DNA from: Pezizomycotina sp. ARF18 | Taxonomy: Eukaryota > Ascomycota | Assembly: GCA_002224055.1 (NCBI GenBank) | Contig: AZLU01000047.1 | Coordinates: 1-55,803, forward strand | DNA length: 55,803 nucleotides | Reading direction: 5' to 3' | In this document: one piece after another, positions 47,729 to 55,803 of the stretch | How positions within the stretch are numbered: position 1 is the stretch's first letter | Layout: every line of letters starts with the position of its first letter | Made by a program: the position numbers and the translations under genes | The notes under the pieces: generated by a model | What the model was told of the DNA's origin: nothing | The model's input: only the letters and a program-made list of their open reading frames with translations | The model's database searches: none

Positions 47729-49726
47729 AAAGTAATAAAATAGAGGAAATAAGAGTGCAAGAGAGAGAGACAGAAGACAAAAAATAATATAAATTAAAAA
47801 ATAAATAAATAAATAAATATTATATAAAACTAAGAGAGAGGAACAAACACACTACTTCATCTTTTCGGTCTTTCTTACTTTTTTTTTTTTCTCTCTTTTC
47901 TAGTATTTGCTTTTTCTAGTGAACAAATTCTCACCCCAAGCCAACCAAGCCAGCAGGAATGGATGTACCTCGCTCGAATATTTTTTTTTTTCTTTTTCTT
48001 GTTCCTTTTGTTCCTTTTTCCTATTCTTTGCTTTTTTTTTTTTTTTTTTTTTTTTTTTTGTTTCGATGGTATTCTGGCAGTCTTTGGCAATTTCTCGCCT
48101 ATACCCTCACCCTTCGAGAAAACTATTAGAATCCCAAGCAAAAAAAAGTTAAATTTATTCTTCTTTTCTTTTTCCTCGTCTTTTTTAGCCAAGGGAAAGA
48201 CGGGAAAGAAAAAAAAAAATAGTAATAAAATATTTTCCTCCCTTTTTTTTTCTCCTCTCCTCTCTTGTCCCTCCTTTCTTCCTCTCGTAGGAGAGCTAAG
48301 TAGATTTTATAACTAAAAGGGTTTATTGCAATTTCTGAATTTGGGCTCTCAATATACGCATAGAGGTTTTGATAGGCTTTTTTAAGGAAAAAGAGCAAGA
48401 ATATAAACATCGCTCAAACATCTACGTACATATTGTTGCGAGATCATTTGGTGGCCTGTGTCCCTAGACTTGACTGAATCGCCTATAGGTGGTCAGAGAT
48501 CATTCATTGTAATATTTTTCTACTTGCCATGGCATTGAAACAGAGGTAAATACCTGAGAGTATATGCATTCGTCGAGTTGATCCTCGCTGATTATAAGAG
48601 CTTCCGTATATTATTGCGTCCTTGAAGAAAAAAAAATGAAAAAGAAATATATAGATTGAAAAGTCCTCGGTGGTTAACTGATCTTTATTTCGGTTTCATC
48701 AAAAGATCTTCAATGCTTGCCAGCGAGCGGCCTTGACTTTTAATGAGAATTAGCGATCTCGTGACCTTTATGTAGAAAAAAAAAAAAAAAAAAGTATATA
48801 TATATAGAGAGAGAAGCAAAATACTAGGGAGAAGAATCCTGTGATCCTTGTACTCAGCGATAATAATAATATTATTAAAAACGGAGAAACGAAGGTAAGG
48901 TGTTATAAGGCGATAGCGCTTGCAGCCACCCCACCGGAAGAAAGTAGTCCCCTCTCTCGCTCGCTTTCTTTGCAAATGCACCTTTAATTTTCCTATCAAA
49001 AAAAAATCAGCAGCGAAGATAAAAGGTCACGACGCGCAAAGAATAAACGTGTGATTGGTAAATTAGAGAAAGCGACGTGAGAATGGAACTAGATTAACGG
49101 AAGACGGAAGAGAAGAGAAAAGGATATCCCACGAGATCGGACGTCGGTATATTAACTTTTGCTTTACTCCGAGCCATTCAATCAGAGGTCAAAAATAGAT
49201 TCTGCTCGAGAGAGACAGAGGTGCGGAATAGACACCCCGTCATTTTAAAAAAATGGCATCATCTCGGCACCAATAGAACGGCGTCGATGGCGAGGCGACA
49301 AGGCGAGCACTTCGAGAAAGTCGTTAGTCATTCTTGTTTATCCTCCCCCAGCAGATTAAACATCTATAGGAATAAAGTAATCGAAGGAGCGTGTTTGTAT
49401 TGGGTCACGGTTAACGGCAAGGGAAAATGAAACCAGAAAAGAAAGAAAAATAAACTCGGGAGGAATATATTACTTTCAGTTCATGTGAGGAGGAGGAAAG
49501 GAAGTCAAAGGAATCACTCTTTAAAAAGGAAAGGAATTCTCCTAGGAAAGGTGATAAAAAGAAATTGTTCTGCAGCTCTTTTCTTTCCTTCGAGTAGATC
49601 CGTTCGCTCTAAAGTGCGGCACAAAATAGTAGTAATAATAAAATGTCAGGGTTTCTCGTCTCTTTAGCCTTTGTGGAGTTCTCGAAAAGGGATAGAACAC
49701 TGCTACATCGTGCTCAAGAGAAGGGC

Positions 49727-49757
<31 letters not shown>

Positions 49758-52700
49758 TGATGAAATGGTAATTACACCGATATCTTGGTGGTTGGTGTCT
49801 CCTTCTTGCGGGCTCCTGATTCCTGTTTTGTTTCGTTCCGACAGGAAACATGCCTTAAAATATTTTTGTATTTCATGTGGGTCTATACGGACGAATAAAA
49901 CGACGATCCCGAAGCCAGAGAAATTAAATACAGGCAATAACTAAAACACGAGTCAAATTATATCTCGAAAGAAAGAAAAGAAAAGAAAAAAAAAAAGAAA
50001 AAACAATAGAATATTCTATACAGAGGGAAGAATATGTTAGAACGATCGCCCGATGTTGTATACCAATAAAACGACCCAGCACGATCAGGAGGCTCGGATC
50101 TGTCGACAGGTGAGGAAGTTGCGGGCAAAAAGGCTGGTTTCAATTCCCGAGGTGCCACTTTTCGTTTGGCAAGGGAGCGAAAGACAACCAAGGCAGCTGA
50201 CAAGGGCCGCTATTTTCCTACCGTTTACTACTGTATATGCCTTAGTAAGTAAATCCTCAGAACCTATATTACCTAGTCTCGGACTCTCCAAGGAGGTATT
50301 TACCTACTTTTATTAGAGGAAATGAGTATATGGATCCATACCAATATTTTACTATTTTTTTTTTTTTTTTTTTTTTTTTTAGGTCGTAGCCCTCTAAATA
50401 ATAGAGAATCGACTGAGCACGCAATTTATTTGCCTCTTCATTAGAGCGCTAGCAAATACGCGCAAATATTATTAAAACTGCTTCCGCTTGGGGGGGGAGC
50501 AGCTGATAAATGAATAAATGAATAAATAAGTTAAAGAGAGAAATATATATTTGTGAGGAGGCGCCGATGCTATTTTATCTCCCTTATCACTTCTTGAGAC
50601 GGTCGCCAATAGGGAGTGAAATAGAATAAGTTCATTCTCCCAAGCTGTGGTCCCTCGGGGTATGATTGGATTAGGGGCTGAAGTGGTATGGTAAATATAC
50701 TAGTAGCGTCCATGTTTTCCTCCTCGCAGTGGCTTCTATGATCCTGGCAAAATTCTGGTGTGTTGAGCAGATCAAACATTTCGTATCCCCCAAAAAAGTA
50801 TAATGCACTTTTTGACGATCATTTTAATCACGGAGTTCGCGAGAGAAGAAAGCCCAACGTCATTAATATATCCGTCTCTTTCTCAGGTGTTCTGGTTCCA
50901 GCAGGTATGCAGGCACAGGTGGAAATAAAAAAAAAGAGAAGGGCGTTAGCTTGGAATCAAAGAAGAAGAAGCGAAAGCGTATAATGAGCGATGTTCTTTT
51001 TTTTTTTTTTTTTTTTTTTTTGCCCCTTACTCTAGAGAGCTTCTAGAAGGACGGCAGCTCTCGCGTAGGATTAGAACGACTGTTGAGTGGTGGGCTGTAT
51101 CTGCGATAGCTCCCACACTGTCAAAGGAAAAGGGGGTTGGATCTGGAGAGAGACATGCATGCTGGTGGCGCTTTTCACACACCTGTGCAGAGAACCCGCA
51201 ATCGGTACCTGTTTGAAGGCTAAATACGAGAGATTAGTAGTACTTATTTTAAGAGAGTTTTTCTTTTCAAGTTTCTCTCGCATCAGGCCTTCTGTAGCGT
51301 CCATGAAAGGGAAAAAGAGGGTGGTTAAAAGAAAAAAAAAAAAAAAAAAAAGAGAGATATATATAAGAATACTGCTGATGGAGCCGAAATGCCTGCAGGT
51401 GAGATTTGAAAATACGTTGCTATCGCATTTCTCTTGCGAGCATGTGCCGGGATATCGTGACGATTGACAAAATTTACGCTCTGCCGGTTGATCGGAGAAG
51501 CACGAGTCAGGTATGATTGGTTGGCTGAAAGGAACAGACGAGCAAGGGGCCCCACGGCTGCCACCAAAAAAAAAAAAAAAAAAAAAAAAGAGGAGCATTT
51601 ATCCATCTATTCTGTCCAAGAATAAAAATAGAAATAAAAACAGCAACTGGAGGTCGTCATTCTGTTAGTTTTCATTATCACCGGTGAGAAAATTAAAAAT
51701 GAAACAAATAATAAAAAGTAAATAAGTAATTATATATATATATTTGGTTTGTCAAGGCTGTGTGGGTTTCTTTCCATTTTTCTAGGTCGTTTTCATCGAC
51801 GTTTTCACCTTTTTATTTTATGTTTTAAATCGAAATTTCCTCGTCTCCTTGAATTTGTATTCATTCTGATTCTCCTGGTTTATTTTCGGTCACTGATGAA
51901 TACCTGCAGGGAAAGGAGGGAAAGAAATGAAATGCCGCGTTTATTATACAGTGAGTGCTATTTCTTTCATTGATGATTGATGCATTTACTCTTTGGATCG
52001 CACGATCTGAATTGAACTTTGGTTACTGTTCACCTCAGCCCTCCTGGATTTCTTTTCCTTTACTTGTCCTTTCCTTTTCCTTTTCCTTTTCCCCTTTTTT
52101 TTTTTTTTCCTTCTTCGCATATCAAGATTGATCCCTATTCCTGTCGTGCAATTTGCAATCGCCGTCTCATCCACCTTCTCAATATATTATCTATTTATTC
52201 GTTCACTCGATTTAACGTGGTGTCGCATCGCAGGCCTGCACAGGGCTTTTACGGCATATCATCCCGAAATCTCCTGTTCGTCCCTAAAGACCTACGCCTG
52301 ATCTTCGAATCAACATGGTTATTAGCGTTACAAGCGAGATCCGATGAAGATTGCGTGCGTTATTCTCCGTCCGAGAGAGCACCTTGCATCAAGCGGATTC
52401 GAGAAATGGTGTCTGTAAAATGCGATCCCTGAGAATCAATTCCAAGCATTTACCATGGCTTGAAAAGCGCTGAGACACACGCATACATCTGATTGAAAAA
52501 GAAAGAAATAAAGAAAAAAAAATTTTTTTTCGGGGAAAGTCTCTTGGAAAAGGAAGTTGCATTATCTCGATCACTTACTAATCGATACATTTCGATTTCC
52601 TCTAGGCTACTTCGCTTTCGTTTGGAGTGTTACCGTCTAAACAGCCGTTGACACTATCATAGCAATGCTGGATCACAACACTTGAGACTTTTTCCCCCTT

Positions 52701-54218
52701 CCCCCTACGCTTTAACCCTCTTTTTGCGCCGTTAAGAGTATTTGCCGACTCAAGTCTTTTCATGGGCAGTGAAGTGAGCATGAAAGGTCTCAGTCCTTGC
52801 GACAGTTGAACAGATTTGTCAACGGACAAAACCAGGCCCTCGTACAGACGCTTGCCATCTAATTTAGCGGCTCACCCGGCCGTATGCCGGCGCTCTAATT
52901 CGATCTTTCAGGAAGGAGTTCGGCGATTGCGCCTGACAGTGCTTTTTCCTGTGTACTTGACCGGAACTGTCGCGGCAAAATAGGTAAGGATAAGAGCAAA
53001 TAAAGCAATCCTTCCTATTGTTTTTGCCATGGAGGAGAAAAAGAAAATTGAAAGAAAAAGGCTACTTTCAACCGACCCCAAAAATTTTCCCTTGTAGCGG
53101 GCCTACCTTCGTTTCAAATAAGTAATCGTTGTAATTGATGCTCTCTCTCTTTCTTTTTTTTTTTTTCCTCTCTCTCTTGGGTCGGGTGCATATAACTCCG
53201 CTTCAACTGGTATTCTCGAAAAAAGTTCTTTTCTCGGCCCGAATCTCAATGATTCATCCAATTCGCCAACTGCAGTGTGGAGAAGCGACGGGAACTTTGC
53301 TCGCGAATTAATACCCTATTTGGCACCTGCATCTCGTTTACCTGAGTAAGAAAAAGGGGTTCGGGTACGGTGATAACGAAAGGTAAAAAAAGGTGAGACG
53401 GAACAAACAAATTTTCTTCTATATTCTTTTTCCAGAATATTACCCTTTTCAATAAGAGGAAGTTACGCCACATGTACGAAATCTCGCTAAGCCGAAATAC
53501 CTGGGCACCTGGGCTTATACGTTGGCGTTATATGCCAAGCTAGAACAACTAAGCAAAAAGCGAGGGAAGCCTGATAGACAATTTGCCTCCCGGTTTGCTC
53601 CTTTTACCAGAAACTAAAATGAAAAAGAGATGCGATTTGATCAACAGCGCAATCTATACGCTTACAAAGAAATTAGACGGCAAATTGATCAGGCGGCCTC
53701 ATTAAAAAAAAAAAAAAAAAAAAAAGGTGCGTCTTAATTGTTTTGCCAGTTATCACGATACCCCCCTCTTTTCTTTTCTTTTTATCTACCTTCTTAATTG
53801 TATATTCTTATTGTATCACAAATCATAAAAGCGAATAGCTATCTCGGTTTTAAATCCCATTTTGGATGCGCCCGATGTATTCTTATCGTTTATCCTTATT
53901 GTTAGAACTCTATTCCGTCCTAACAATCGCGAAACGCAAAGAAAGACAAAAGCGAAGAGGGTGTCGATGAGAAGAAAAAAAATCATATCTTGAAATCCTT
54001 GGAACAAGATGCTTGAATGTTGTTGATCTTATGACGACTCGAGCCAAATTCATACCATTCCCATTCGATAATAAATAACTGCTAGCAGAAAATAGAAGGC
54101 GTCATGATTGTTCCTAAGCTTCCCGAAGCAAAAAGGCTAAAAATTAAGCCCTCCTTGGTAGACTGGCGCTTACGTGCGTATAGTTAAGGCGTTAAAAAAG
54201 CTACGAGCATGTGCTTGC

Positions 54219-54260
54219 GGGGAGTGCGGAACCTGACTCCGCAGTCAAGTCAGCATTCCC
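54219..54260. repeat. GC-rich inverted repeat in the gene desert
   Basis: An inner 6-bp perfect stem, TGCGGA (54225-54230) with TCCGCA (54238-54243), is enclosed by GGGG (54219-54222) and CCCC near 54258-54261. An alternative pairing CTGAC with GTCAG is also possible. It stands out in AT-rich surroundings; an RNA structure or protein-binding palindrome is conceivable. Confidence 0.4.
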
Positions 54261-54883
54261 CCCAATATTCTAAAACATACTGTTTTAAGAAAGAGGACGA
54301 GTCAAAGGAAAAAATTGTCTGACGTGGGAAATGAACAAATTCAGCGAAATCTGTGATCCTAGGAGATAGCTTAAACGGGTTTCTTAGATCATCAGAGACC
54401 TTTCTACACAAAGGTAACATGGCGAGAATGGAAACGAGAATACCGTTTGCTCTTCAATCACTCATTGTAAGCAAATTTCCCAAAGCCATTGTTTCTAGGG
54501 CAATTCTGTTAGTTCGTCGCATGGCATTCAAAAAAAAAAAGGGGGGGGGATACTCCAGGATCCTTATTTCAATTCACCTACTCTCGATGGCTACAACGAG
54601 AGCGGAATGGAAGGCGTGAAAGGCGAATTCCGAGGACCGTTGGTGTACTGTACCAGAACTGTTTACAGTTTTGTAACGGCGGGAGCTCATTGCTCGAGTG
54701 CCTAAGCGACAGAAAGGCAGTGTCGGGACGTTGTCTTGCTTCGTGCAAGAGATGACGAAATGGAAAAGACACAAACAAAAAAGAAAAAAAAGGGCAAAAG
54801 TACCCTGCAAGGTAGGTGGCAGGTGAGAACAGAGTCAATAATACTACTTACTGACTTACAACTAACCACCCTCAGCAAGCAGG

Positions 54884-54915
<32 letters not shown>
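54884..54915. repeat. 32-nt A homopolymer
   Basis: An uninterrupted A run near the window end; its exact length is uncertain. Confidence 0.85.
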
Positions 54916-54918
<3 letters not shown>

Positions 54919-55803
54919 GCTCATGCATACACCGAAACAGGAAAAACTGGAAGCCTTTCAATTCAATAAGATTACTGGCTTGTCATGTTTTACGAGGAGG
55001 AAGGTGGGCTATCCGTAACGAACACGTTTCCTCGACTCGACGGGAAGCTATCGGTAACCTTAGCCACTCGCGATCCCAAAGTTTTCAGAGACATGGAATG
55101 CGAGAACAAAGTAGCCGTACCAAACCCAACCTTTTGGAGCAGTTCAGTTCACATGAATTCGAATGATTTCATCCCTTTCGTTTGTTTCCGTTTACGAGTA
55201 CGGAAAAAACGGGAGCAAGGAGGATTCGGTAACTGGTGACTGGTGATAAAAGCTTTAGGCTAGGTTCTCGAGAAACGCCTTAATTCACAGATTCAGCCAC
55301 TACATTTTATTTTGCACTTTGGACAAACTATCGTCGAGTGAAATAAGCTACCCGAATGAGAAGGAACAAAGCGACCTTCGGCTCCTTGCCACCTTGCAGG
55401 GCGAATTCCTCCAGTAGTGCGAGAAAAAGATAAAGATATCTCTTTTTTTCTTTTCTTTTTTTTTTTTAGCCAAAAAAGAAACAAATAAAAATAACACAGT
55501 ACCACTCCGATCGGCGTTCCCGCTTTTCACCACAACCAACCAGGAATGCTAAAATGATACTCAGTTTTTCAATACGTGCTGACAACTGCTTTTTCAGTAG
55601 TAGTAACTAATATCAGGGAAATGCAGCTTAGCAATAGTAGTCAATGGAATAGCATAGAATTGACTGTCTTTGTCCTTAATGCACTCGATGTCTGTTCCGT
55701 TTCAAATGATTGTTTTTCTCGAAGCTATGGTTCACCCTCGATCGTGGCATTCTAAGTCGAACAAAGAATCTTTTCTCGTAAAACCACGAGAGCTTCTCGC
55801 ATC

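Larger units (their letters stand above)
45987..55803. other. 9.8 kb gene desert to the window end
   Basis: I see no supported gene on either strand. Content: purine-skewed tracts (46140-46450; 47590-47728), A runs (46860-46884, 49729-49753, 51330-51350, 51566-51589, 53705-53725), T runs (48027-48059, 50354-50380, 50998-51020), a CCTTTT repeat (52067-52093), a GC-richer patch with a hairpin (52838-52985) and a GC-rich inverted repeat (54219-54260). Open frames here are short and low in complexity. Conserved non-coding RNA genes cannot be excluded by eye. Confidence 0.5.

Noticed and set aside
47963-48316. Phe-rich open frame of 117 codons
   Set aside because: Translation of poly-T tracts only.
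52019-52432. 137-codon plus-strand open frame
   Set aside because: Its first third is the CCTTTT repeat and the rest has no recognisable feature.
1-55803. Transposons, LTRs, CRISPR arrays or viral genes
   Set aside because: No transposase, reverse transcriptase, integrase or capsid-like coding sequence, no long direct or terminal repeats and no spaced repeats were seen; divergent remnants cannot be excluded by eye.

Overview
The window looks like nuclear chromosomal DNA of a filamentous ascomycete (Pezizomycotina). The evidence is short introns (about 50-125 nt) with GTAAGT/GTATGT/GTACGT donors, CTAAC-type branch points and YAG acceptors, together with fungal gene families: two CFEM membrane proteins, an I78 inhibitor, a Zn2Cys6 regulator, a VPS9-ankyrin-PX protein, Sgt2, GPN1/Npa3, Cwf19 and SF3a2/Prp11. 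Gene density is low. AT-rich intergenic stretches of 2.5-10 kb are full of long A/T homopolymers (up to 40 nt), microsatellites and purine/pyrimidine-skewed tracts. I found no operon-like organisation, CRISPR array, rRNA, convincing tRNA, or transposon coding sequence.

Layout: 1-893 (+) is the 3' part of an unidentified gene cut by the window edge. 3340-5481 (-) is a conserved fungal coiled-coil/disordered protein. 12042-13020 (+) is spliceosomal SF3a2, followed by an exon-like chain of unknown meaning (13098-13596). 13732-18525 (-) is a large VPS9-ankyrin-PX endosomal protein. 19497-19901 (+) is an I78 inhibitor. 20246-21181 (-) and 23609-24695 (-) are two CFEM proteins with one transmembrane segment each. 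29509-30503 (+) is a pyridoxal-reductase-like aldo-keto reductase. 31238-32635 (-) is Sgt2. 33425-34659 (-) is GPN1/Npa3, divergent from Cwf19-like at 35106-37419 (+). 43881-45986 (-) is a Zn2Cys6 transcription factor. 45987-55803 is a gene desert as far as I can see.

The dominant technical feature is that almost every recognisable gene is interrupted by single-base frame changes, about one per 80-150 coding bases. Where the expected family sequence is clear, nearly all are contractions of short homopolymers, and splice sites, motifs and stop codons are intact. Simultaneous decay of unrelated housekeeping genes is implausible, so I read these as consensus indel errors and annotate the loci as genes with sequence problems, not pseudogenes. 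Boundaries are gene spans including introns; family assignments rest on motif recognition from memory, not on a search.

Functionally the genes are mostly independent loci. RNA metabolism is well represented (SF3a2, Cwf19; GPN1 for RNA polymerase II assembly and import). Sgt2 serves tail-anchored protein delivery, the VPS9-ANK-PX protein serves endosomal Rab5-type signalling, and the I78 plus two CFEM genes form a small neighbourhood of proteins plausibly acting at or outside the cell surface.
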